30,684 bases of DNA from a virus. The notes under the pieces were generated by a model. It was not told the origin of the DNA. It searched no databases and was given only the letters and a program-made list of their open reading frames with translations. This document shows, one piece after another, positions 13,862 through 21,842 of this stretch. The stretch covers positions 1 to 30,684 of the IMG/VR virus record IMGVR_UViG_3300021962_000426; one strand, given 5' to 3'. The translations under genes and the position numbers were made by a program. Position 1 is the first letter of the stretch. Every line of letters starts with the position of its first letter.

Positions 13862-16800
13862 TTATAATTCTCCTATTTTAACTCTAACGACACCATTATA
13901 AACAACACTTATTTGATTGTTTTTAATTTCCAGTCTATTATTGCCAGATGAACTCTTAATAACTACATTACCATTCTCATCTACACTGAAATTTTCATTT
14001 GCAGAAGATATTGTTCCGGTAACAGACAGTTGTCCTGTATTAACCGACAATGCCGACAAAGAGCCAACTTTCAATGAAGACCAGTATGGTGTAGTCCAAG
14101 TTGTTTGATTTGTTGCAGGATTGTAAATACCATCAGATTGCCACAATCTATTATTGGCAGGAATAACAGGCGCAGTTGTACTCCAAGCTACAGACACACC
14201 CCAACTAGTTTCAGAGTTTGCCGCAGTAGGAACAGCAGTTCCACTTTTAACGATATTTGCAGAAGAAGTGATTTCTGTTGCAACAGGTATCACAGCATAG
14301 CAAACAGTATAAGATGCAGCATCTTGTCCACCATAAGAAACAGCAGTAATACTTGATAGAGACCAGTTTACAGTTGTAGTTGCGTTTGAGGCAGAATCTG
14401 AAATATTAACTTTAGCCGACCACAGGGTATAACCCGCTACTGCTGCTCCAGGAGATTTAGACCAGCCAGCATTTGTATTTGCAGTACTTACACCATCAAA
14501 GTCATTGTCAGCCCAAGTCCATGTATTAGTTCCTGTTGGAGCTGTCGGAATTGTTGCAGCCCATTTAAACAAAGTAGGTGTTGCTCCATGTACTCCAGCT
14601 TGACCATTCTGGGATATTGCAGATATTTGTGCATTAGTCCAGTCAACAGCTGTTGTTTGTGCGGCATTTGTCGCTTCAATCCTAACTGTTGCAGTCCATA
14701 ACTTAATTCCAGGTGTACCTGGATTAGCAGGAATTGATATTGTCCAATAGTCTAAATTTTGAGATGTATTTGGAACTTTGACATATCCACTGTTTGATAA
14801 GCTAGACCATGTCCATGTTGAATTACCTGTTGGTGTAGGCGGCGCAGCAGTAGCCCATTGATATAGTTGGACCGTTGCTGTTTTCTTACCTGTAACTCCT
14901 TGTTTACGTTTAGTAAAGTTTTGACGCTTAACCAAAGTAAAGGCCTTACCTGTAGTGCTTTTACCAGTCAGTGTAAAATCAATATATGCAGAATCTGCTG
15001 TGATAGCATCTACAACACCGTATCTAACATCAGTACCTAGGTCGGTTAAAGATGTAGATGCTGTAATGTTAGTTGCTGAGGCTACAGATTTCCAAGTTCC
15101 ATTAGAAGTTCCAACACCATTATACGAAAGCTTTGTATTACCTTCATATACTGAGATATCTACACCCGTACCAGCATAAGAACTTACCGTTCCACTTTCG
15201 TCCGTAGCAAAAATGTACTCAGTATTAGTAAGATAGCCTTCAATTATGGTCTCACCTCTTCTTGCCTTTACAAATGTTTGGTCAACTGTAAAAGTAAAAG
15301 AAATACCTTCTGAAGTCTTACCCGTGACAGTGTACGTAATTACGGCTAACTCAGTTGTAAGATTACTATGATTTCCATAGGTTACAAAATCACCGCCATC
15401 AGTTACAGATGTAGAAACTGTAATTCCAGTTGCTGTAGTATCTACTTTCCAAGTTCCATTAGAAGTTCCTTGTCCATCATATACTAATCGTGAAGCACCT
15501 TCATATACATATAACGATGTACCAGAATTGTTATAACCATCTTCAAGTACAGTACCATCTGAAGAGCAAGGAATAGCATGAGTTGCGTTGCTGAGAACTC
15601 CATTAACAGCGCCAGAGCCTTTGAGACCTTTAAATACAACAGGGATAAACTCTGTATCTAAAATTGCAGTTGATTGGTTTGTTTCATATAGTCTAACTGT
15701 AATAGACGTAATATCTGCGTCATTAGCAATTTCGGTTGTGTGACTTGCAGCTCTTGCAGATTCGTTTGTCATCTTATCTGTTTGATAAGTAACATAGCCA
15801 AAATCGGCAACAGTATCACCAATAACACGTCTACCCTTTACAGTTACGTTTGAATGAACACCATCTAAGCTTGCACTTGCAGCATCTTTAAAGACTACTG
15901 GAGCACTTGTGAAGATATAAATATATCTTGCATCAACGCCGTAATTAATTTTAGAAAACGTCTGCGTAGAGGAAATTGAAAACGCTACGCCTTCAGATGT
16001 TTTGCCAGTTGCTGTGTAGGTGATTGAGGCCGTACCTTGCGACAAACCGCTGTGATCACCAAATCTTACAAAGCTACCTTCATCTGTTTGAGTTGTGCTC
16101 TTTACGATGTTTGTAGTGTTTACAGTGACCTTCCAGGTGCCGTTGACAGAACCATCATAATTAGGATCATACGACAGAGCTGTTCCGCCTTCATATACAA
16201 AAACATCTGTTCCGGAGCCTTCATATGACTGTACCGCACCTGACTCATTACATGGAATTGCATGAGTTGGATTAGTAAGCACTATATTTAAAGCGCTTGC
16301 ACCAGTAGCTCCTCTAAAAATAACAGGAACTGTTACTGAGTCTAACAGCTGAGTCTTGTTTTCAGTAGAATAGAGCTTGAAGGTTATAGACGTTATATCA
16401 GAATTGTTTGCAATATCTGTTGTAATAGTATTAGCAGTAGCTGCAGCGGCTTCTTGCACACCATTGTAAGTTGCAGTCAAATAACCAAATGTTGAAGCAG
16501 TATTTCCAATTGTCACTTGTCCAGTTGCTGTGATATTCGTATGGACACCATCAATTGCAGCTGTAGGTGAGTTCTTAAAAATAACAGGTGCAGAAAGCAA
16601 TATTGAATAGACTTTTGCATCATAACCCGACCTAGCCTTAGCAACTGTAAAACGCTTTGTAATACTTTGCCCAGTTCTAGTCGCAGTAATATCTACGTAG
16701 CCCTCATCTTGAGACAATGATACAATTTTTAAAGGAAATGCGGATATTACACCATTAGTTGTACCTGTGCCATCTCTATCAGTGTTATCATCATTATCTC

Positions 16801-19800
16801 TGTATTTAGTACCTATAGACACACCGGAGACATGGAAAGTCCAATTACTAGTATCTAATTGAGTACCTTTATAAATTATCATTGACGTTGTTGCTGCTGC
16901 AAAACTAGCAACTGAACCAGAGCTATCTGCCTGTAATGTATGTGTTTCATTGCTTAAGAATGCAGCATAACTGTCGATGCCCTCTCTTAGCTTAGTGATT
17001 GTGATTCTGTCAGCATAATTACCAGCAGTTGCAGTCACAACAGCTTGCTCTTGAGACATATCAGTATATTGCAAGACCTTTGTGTTATTTGCACCATCTG
17101 TCAGCGTTCCACCAACGCAATCCCAATTAATAGCCTGAGCTGTGTTTTGAAGCGTTGCTGAGAATGTTATAGCAGAAGGTGTTGCAGTACCACTTTGTGC
17201 AATGCTAAAGATTTGACTTGAAGCAGATACTGAAACAGATGCTGCAGGAAATACCTTTGTAAATGTTTGCTTCTTATTTAAAAGGAAGGTAGCACCCGAG
17301 ATAGTAGTTCCAGCAATAACATAATCAATATAAGCAGAACTTGCAGTCATATTGGAATGATTACCAACAATCGCTGTAGTACTGTCTGTCGAATCTACAG
17401 CTATTGTACCCGCTGTAATTCCGACTTGATTTCCAGCTGGAGCAGTAACTTTCCAGGTTCCAGGAGTAACGCCTACACCGTCATATACAAGTGCAGTTGA
17501 ACCCGAATAAACTTTTACAGAAGTTCCAGATCCTGCATAGCTTTGAGATGCCACCAAGCCATCTGCATTAGAGAGCAACGAATGAACATCGTTTGATAGA
17601 ACTACATTGAGTGAATCGAACCCTTCTAAAAAGGCTGAAGACATTGTGTAGTTAATCAAAGGCCATGCAGACCCTTCAATAAGATTTCTAAATGGTGCTT
17701 GTCTTCCGTTTGCTGCCATCGAAACAACAGCAAAAGTATAATTACCGTCTAATGCAGGTAGTTCACAAGAGAGTGTTGAAGTTGTAATTATTTCAGTCCA
17801 GACAGTAGTAGAAGTGATGTTATTAATAGAGTCTGAAGTATACTTTACAATATATCTAGAAACCCGATTATCGCCAGCACTGTCCCATTCTAATCGATAG
17901 TTTGAAGTTCTATTATTAGACTCGCCTAAAACCATTCTAAGATTTTTAGCTTGTTTTAACGAATAACCTTCAAAATTATCTGGTAATGGTGCATAGAAAT
18001 TGTCTGGGACATTCCAAGCCAGCAGTCTTGCATCGAATGTAGATCCAGTGACCTTTACAACACCACCCTCTTCAGTTTCAATTTCATCGACTTTTAAAAT
18101 GGTATAAGGTATTTTAAATAACTCACTTGAAAATCCAAATAGATCACCAGGCTCTAATGTGAACACTCTAGCTACAGCTTTAAAGTTGTAAACAATAACA
18201 CCTCTAGAAGCTCTAACCTTTTGTTCGGCTCTTGCCAATGCATGATATGGAGTGACACATCCATCTTCAAACGATTCTGTTTCTAATTGTATTCCATTAT
18301 CTTCGGTGAGAAATGTTTGATAAATTGCCGTACCATCGGTTGGCTCTTTTTCTGGCCAATTTATTGTATCTTCTGAAAAGTCTTTCTCTTCATTCAGAAA
18401 TCTAACAGTCGCAAAATTAAGCTTTGTTGAAGCATCAGGCCAAGATACAAGAACTTCAGTATCTCGTACCAAGTCATTATCGTTAATATCAATAACATCG
18501 CTAGGAATAGCGTCTTCAACCCAGTCTGCTGCATTGATTAGAGGATTCTGAACAGTAGTATTAATTGCTCTAAAAAGCCTGTTTTTGTTGTTATTGTCTG
18601 TAATTTGAACAACATCGTCTATTTGATAAGTAAGACCTGTTGTAAAAACATAAGCATAAGGCAAATTAAGTCTATATTTACCCTCTGTCCAAACAAGCGA
18701 ACTCATAGCCATTGTATCTAGGATCTTCTGAATATTATCTCTAGAAGATGTGGCTGAGTCTAATATCAAATTACACTCATATAGATAAATATTCTTTGTG
18801 CCAGCCTTTGCTAAGTTTAATTTACCTTTATTAGCAACATTAGATTTTACTTGAATTGAACAAATCTTAGCTGCTTTATAGAAAGACTCTAAATCAATAT
18901 CTGACTCAGCAACACCTTTACCATATAGAGTATTTGTAAGATAATCTAGCAAAACTAAAGCAGAATTATTTGAGTATACTTTATAATTACTTAATGAGTA
19001 ATTATTGCTATTTTTTAAAATTTCTTTAACTAAATTACCTTCTGCATAAAATTGAACTTCAGGAGTACCATTATATTGTGGATCATCCCTATTCAGCTTA
19101 AATGCACAAGTAGCATAAGCAACATTAGTAAAGCGAGCGTTAGTTCTAGTGGAATCATTTGCGATCATCAAAGGATCTGCAACAGACCCGTTTTTATAAG
19201 CATGTATTCTTAAACCATAGCTATATGCGTCATACGTATATGGCTTTTGATCTACATCTACAGTGTAGATATTAGCAATACCGCTTTGACAAATTGCCTG
19301 TTGAATGAAGTAGAACTCATTCTTTTCACCAGAAACATTCTTGTCTAAGACTGGAACTGTATTTGTTCTTACAGGAAATTGGAACCCTAATGCTTGCAAT
19401 GCAGCAGATGGCTTTGTAGAAGTGTCTGTGCCATTCTTAAAAGAGCAAAACACAAAATCTACGGCTGGTGCTGTATAGATTAAAGTTTCACCTTCAAAGG
19501 CTCTATTAGGTAACTTCCAAACGTTTATTTCATCTTTAGTAACAATCCAACCAGGATTTGAGGCAAACTCTGCAATAGAGGAAGGAACATATGACCATGA
19601 ACCTGTCCAGTTTGCATTTGAATTGACTAATCTGTAAACAATAGGTGTAGCGTTGTCAGGCTGTTTCATGCTTTCAAAAACAGTGCCGCCACCTGCTATA
19701 TTTGCAAATGCATAACTATCAGTTACCTTAAAATGAACTCTAACCCCTCCAATCTTTCCTCTGCCATACATTATTGGAATTGCCTTAGCTTCACCCTCTT

Positions 19801-19948
19801 CAGTAAACTGAAAGCCTTTTTGAAGTTCAGCTTTTTGTTCAGCTTCTCTTCTTGCTCGCTCAGCGGCTTTTCTTGCTTTCTGAGCCATGTGTAAACTGTA
19901 GCCAACACTGACAACAGTTACAGTAACAGCTACCCAAAATAAACTCAT
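13862..19948 (-). CDS. Central tail tip protein, lambda gpJ-like
   Basis: 2028 residues. Residues 1-20 are hydrophobic, followed by a basic Ala-rich helix (KARKAAERARREAEQKAE) and EAKAIPIMYGRGKIGGVRV. A gpJ-like hub follows to about residue 650, then a fibronectin-III-like domain (TSNYRLEWDSAGDN, SRYIVKYTSDS, YTFAVVSMAANGRQ). From about 780 to 1680 lie at least five copies of an Ig-like module that starts LSN/LTN-x-x-H/Y and contains VYEG-x-x-x-L-x-Y and GTWKV, near 781, 1001, 1227, 1450 and 1573, mixed with two copies of a module with SAPVxFK and DGVHxNxT. The C-terminus (GSLSALSVNTGQLSVTG, then ENFSVDENGNVVI) is the common tip trimerisation region. It closes the tube, contacts the cell surface and probably holds the receptor-binding end. 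Overlaps the previous gene by ATGA. Confidence 0.92.
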   Translation of the reverse strand: MSLFWVAVTVTVVSVGYSLHMAQKARKAAERARREAEQKAELQKGFQFTEEGEAKAIPIMYGRGKIGGVRVHFKVTDSYAFANIAGGGTVFESMKQPDNATPIVYRLVNSNANWTGSWSYVPSSIAEFASNPGWIVTKDEINVWKLPNRAFEGETLIYTAPAVDFVFCSFKNGTDTSTKPSAALQALGFQFPVRTNTVPVLDKNVSGEKNEFYFIQQAICQSGIANIYTVDVDQKPYTYDAYSYGLRIHAYKNGSVADPLMIANDSTRTNARFTNVAYATCAFKLNRDDPQYNGTPEVQFYAEGNLVKEILKNSNNYSLSNYKVYSNNSALVLLDYLTNTLYGKGVAESDIDLESFYKAAKICSIQVKSNVANKGKLNLAKAGTKNIYLYECNLILDSATSSRDNIQKILDTMAMSSLVWTEGKYRLNLPYAYVFTTGLTYQIDDVVQITDNNNKNRLFRAINTTVQNPLINAADWVEDAIPSDVIDINDNDLVRDTEVLVSWPDASTKLNFATVRFLNEEKDFSEDTINWPEKEPTDGTAIYQTFLTEDNGIQLETESFEDGCVTPYHALARAEQKVRASRGVIVYNFKAVARVFTLEPGDLFGFSSELFKIPYTILKVDEIETEEGGVVKVTGSTFDARLLAWNVPDNFYAPLPDNFEGYSLKQAKNLRMVLGESNNRTSNYRLEWDSAGDNRVSRYIVKYTSDSINNITSTTVWTEIITTSTLSCELPALDGNYTFAVVSMAANGRQAPFRNLIEGSAWPLINYTMSSAFLEGFDSLNVVLSNDVHSLLSNADGLVASQSYAGSGTSVKVYSGSTALVYDGVGVTPGTWKVTAPAGNQVGITAGTIAVDSTDSTTAIVGNHSNMTASSAYIDYVIAGTTISGATFLLNKKQTFTKVFPAASVSVSASSQIFSIAQSGTATPSAITFSATLQNTAQAINWDCVGGTLTDGANNTKVLQYTDMSQEQAVVTATAGNYADRITITKLREGIDSYAAFLSNETHTLQADSSGSVASFAAATTSMIIYKGTQLDTSNWTFHVSGVSIGTKYRDNDDNTDRDGTGTTNGVISAFPLKIVSLSQDEGYVDITATRTGQSITKRFTVAKARSGYDAKVYSILLSAPVIFKNSPTAAIDGVHTNITATGQVTIGNTASTFGYLTATYNGVQEAAAATANTITTDIANNSDITSITFKLYSTENKTQLLDSVTVPVIFRGATGASALNIVLTNPTHAIPCNESGAVQSYEGSGTDVFVYEGGTALSYDPNYDGSVNGTWKVTVNTTNIVKSTTQTDEGSFVRFGDHSGLSQGTASITYTATGKTSEGVAFSISSTQTFSKINYGVDARYIYIFTSAPVVFKDAASASLDGVHSNVTVKGRRVIGDTVADFGYVTYQTDKMTNESARAASHTTEIANDADITSITVRLYETNQSTAILDTEFIPVVFKGLKGSGAVNGVLSNATHAIPCSSDGTVLEDGYNNSGTSLYVYEGASRLVYDGQGTSNGTWKVDTTATGITVSTSVTDGGDFVTYGNHSNLTTELAVITYTVTGKTSEGISFTFTVDQTFVKARRGETIIEGYLTNTEYIFATDESGTVSSYAGTGVDISVYEGNTKLSYNGVGTSNGTWKSVASATNITASTSLTDLGTDVRYGVVDAITADSAYIDFTLTGKSTTGKAFTLVKRQNFTKRKQGVTGKKTATVQLYQWATAAPPTPTGNSTWTWSSLSNSGYVKVPNTSQNLDYWTISIPANPGTPGIKLWTATVRIEATNAAQTTAVDWTNAQISAISQNGQAGVHGATPTLFKWAATIPTAPTGTNTWTWADNDFDGVSTANTNAGWSKSPGAAVAGYTLWSAKVNISDSASNATTTVNWSLSSITAVSYGGQDAASYTVCYAVIPVATEITSSANIVKSGTAVPTAANSETSWGVSVAWSTTAPVIPANNRLWQSDGIYNPATNQTTWTTPYWSSLKVGSLSALSVNTGQLSVTGTISSANENFSVDENGNVVIKSSSGNNRLEIKNNQISVVYNGVVRVKIGEL

Positions 19949-20574
19949 ATTTTACCCCACAATACTTCTTGTGACTTTCCACCAAGAGCTACATTGTCAA
20001 AGCACGTATCTGGTGCTGAACTCCATTGCGCTGCAGGTATTCTTTGTCTAATTGAATTTTGAGTTGTATAAAAAGAATTTAAAGCATCTAAGCTTGCCAT
20101 AGGTGATGCACACTCTATTTCAAAGATTGCTCCGTCTTCTTCTGATATTGTATATCTTACAATGTCAATAAAACCCTTATACAAAACTATACAGTCAGTA
20201 TAATTTAAAATAGGATCATTTTGCAGAACTTGAGTTCCTGTTGAATCGATAATCGGGGAGCCAGAAGTGTTATAAAAGCCACCTCGTACAGTAACTCTCG
20301 AACCAATCATTTCATCAGCAAGACCTGAGTATGTTAACAACGGATCTGCAAATTTAATCTTAAAAGCTTCTCTATCAGTATTGCTAGACAGTTTTGGAGG
20401 GTCTACACCTGCCAAAGAATTGTCTGCACTGTATGTTACACCACTGACTACGGCATCAAAAGGTAATGTTGTATACCGAAGCAGAGTGTTTCTAACATTC
20501 ATATCAATCAAAAAGAAGCCGCTGTACACTCCCGTTCCCAAGAGCGTCTTTACCGTCTGGCTGAATTTTCTCAT
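19945..20574 (-). CDS. Minor tail protein, gpL / BR0599-like
   Basis: 209 residues. MRKFSQTVKTLLGTGVYSGF then FFLIDMNVRNTLLRYTTLP and GVTYSADNSLAG match the start of phage BR0599/DUF2163-type and lambda L-like baseplate proteins that sit between the tail tube and the central hub. Later FIDIVRYTISEEDGAIFEIE supports the same fold. In that family the C-terminal part can hold an Fe-S or metal site; I see only scattered cysteines (TDCIVL, ECASP, DTCFD) and cannot confirm it. AAGGAAAGAG precedes the ATG. The first 71 bases are shared with the end of the cupin-like gene in another frame. Confidence 0.85.
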   Translation of the reverse strand: MRKFSQTVKTLLGTGVYSGFFLIDMNVRNTLLRYTTLPFDAVVSGVTYSADNSLAGVDPPKLSSNTDREAFKIKFADPLLTYSGLADEMIGSRVTVRGGFYNTSGSPIIDSTGTQVLQNDPILNYTDCIVLYKGFIDIVRYTISEEDGAIFEIECASPMASLDALNSFYTTQNSIRQRIPAAQWSSAPDTCFDNVALGGKSQEVLWGKI

Positions 20575-21043
20575 CGATCTCTTTCCTTCCGCCTATAAAT
20601 AGTTTATAACGCCCTTCATTGACGCCACTTAGATTGTCTATATCACCTTCACCAATTTCTGCAATCAGTTGTTTTAAGTCTGCAGTATCAGCTCGGTGAA
20701 GTGTGACTAATGTTGTATCTTCTAAAGCTAGTCCTGCCCGTTGTGTACCAACAGGAGATATTTTAATTTGACCGGCTTTCAATGTAACAAGTCCATCCTC
20801 AGAGAAAACCCTGACTGAACCTGTTAAAATAATCATTGCTGTTTCTTTCTTGTGTACAGCACCCACAACAAGTGTATTCTTTTTAAGCTTAAGCTTGCGA
20901 ATATAAACACCATCCGACAAGATGTGTTCGTATTCATATTTACTAGACGGAAGACCTTTACAAGAGTCTATAAAAGCCTGCATCTTATTGTAATGGTCTT
21001 CTCTTGATATAGGAGAATAATTTCTGTTGCTCACTGGAAGCAT
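20504..21043 (-). CDS. Cupin-like tail-operon protein
   Basis: 179 residues. Residues about 40-120 (EHILSDGVYIRKLKLKKNTL, VVGAVHKKETAMIILTGSVR, VFSEDG-x-VTLKAGQIKIS, PVGTQRAGLALEDTTLVTLH) give the order of strands and the G-x-x-x-x-P turn of a cupin double-stranded beta-helix. Only one of the usual metal histidines (H in AVHKKE) and a late one (TLHRAD) can be seen, so a catalytic role is doubtful and a structural or receptor-contacting role is more likely. TTGAGG lies 7 bases before the ATG, which shares a base with the preceding stop. Its last 23 codons overlap the next gene. Confidence 0.78.
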   Translation of the reverse strand: MLPVSNRNYSPISREDHYNKMQAFIDSCKGLPSSKYEYEHILSDGVYIRKLKLKKNTLVVGAVHKKETAMIILTGSVRVFSEDGLVTLKAGQIKISPVGTQRAGLALEDTTLVTLHRADTADLKQLIAEIGEGDIDNLSGVNEGRYKLFIGGRKEIDEKIQPDGKDALGNGSVQRLLFD

Positions 21044-21672
21044 TATAACACCTCAATTAAAGTTATGCTGTCAACTTGAGATAAAATACCGTCAATGTAA
21101 CTGATGCCTATCTTACTATCATCACCATACATTGCTGCCATAGAGACTTTATCCCCATAGAGAACAGATTCATTTAAAGCAATTGACTTAGACAGCTTAG
21201 GAAAAATAGTTAACTGATTTACAGAACCACCAATCGAGGTAGATGCTTTTACAATATACACCTTAGAATGACCTGCAAATTTAATAAACTCTCCAACAGG
21301 CAAACCAGACCCTGCGTTTGTAATATTAACAACTGTATTACCAGCTGCAACGCCTGAGAATACCTTTGGAGATAGAGTCTGAGAAATCTTTTCAGACCTA
21401 TAAATCTGAGGCATTCTAATAAAGAATGGTTCAGAGTAACCTGCAGCTACATTTTGAACTAAAAATTCTGAAGGGTTCTCAAATGGAACTAATGCTGTTT
21501 CAATTTCCCATCTTTGAATATCTGAATAAGAAGCTTTACGCTTCAATGTCAACGTATCATTAATCAAAGATGGCCTATTGCTATTGATTGATAAAGGTGC
21601 TGCAAACACGGCAATCAGCTCACTGTCTTGTCCTGTATTCGTAGCAGACCTTAAAATACCGTATTTGGCCAT
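21043..21672 (-). CDS. Minor tail protein, distal-tail/gpM-like position
   Basis: 209 residues. Beta-rich, with LTLKRKASYSDIQRWEIETA, NPSEFLVQNVAAGYSEPFFI and RMPQIYRSEK in the first half and a Gly/Ser-rich region (AAGNTVVNITNAGSGLPVGE) with VYIVKAST in the second. Similar proteins are encoded straight after the tape measure in many siphoviruses and form the ring joining tube and tip. AGAGG lies 9 bases ahead. It is preceded by the GC-rich RNA-like region and followed by the cupin-like gene with a 1-base overlap. Confidence 0.78.
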   Translation of the reverse strand: MAKYGILRSATNTGQDSELIAVFAAPLSINSNRPSLINDTLTLKRKASYSDIQRWEIETALVPFENPSEFLVQNVAAGYSEPFFIRMPQIYRSEKISQTLSPKVFSGVAAGNTVVNITNAGSGLPVGEFIKFAGHSKVYIVKASTSIGGSVNQLTIFPKLSKSIALNESVLYGDKVSMAAMYGDDSKIGISYIDGILSQVDSITLIEVL

Positions 21673-21714
21673 ACTAAATTTCCTCTAAGAAATACGCAAA
21701 ATTTTTGCTTACCA

Positions 21715-21839
21715 AAGTGACGCCGGACGCCACCTAAATAGGGTGGTGACGGCTACCCCTCAGTCGGGCCACCTGTGCCAAACCTGGAGCAACCGCCACC
21801 CCTCTCAGGGCAGATAAGCCTACCCCGAACTTTTCACTT
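21715..21839 (-). ncRNA. Candidate structured RNA between tape measure and next tail gene
   Basis: No ORF on either strand. In the minus-strand transcript the ends close with AAGUGA (21839-21834) pairing UCACUU (21720-21715). Inside, GUUCGGG (21830-21824) pairs CCCGAC (21768-21763) with one bulged U, and GCCG/CGGC (21753-21750 with 21725-21722) plus CCACC/GGUGG (21746-21742 with 21734-21730) form a hairpin with a 7-base loop. The 120 bases at 21721-21840 contain 74 G+C (62%), against 22 of 60 in a sampled line of the neighbouring gene (22021-22080). It starts 3 bases after the tape measure stop. It could be a cis-regulatory leader of the tail-tip genes, a processed or free sRNA, or a stability element. 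No known RNA family recognised. Confidence 0.6.
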
Positions 21840-21842
21840 GAA

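Noticed and set aside
14488-14679. 63-codon minus-strand ORF in another frame of the gpJ-like gene
   Set aside because: It is fully inside the gpJ-like gene, Gln/Leu rich in the manner of shadow frames and without a start signal.
21715-21839. Known ribozyme or tRNA in the GC-rich region
   Set aside because: I looked for hammerhead (CUGANGA and GAAA), twister-like and T-loop (GGTTCGANNCC) signatures; CTGAGAG and CTGAGGG are near misses only and no cloverleaf can be drawn.
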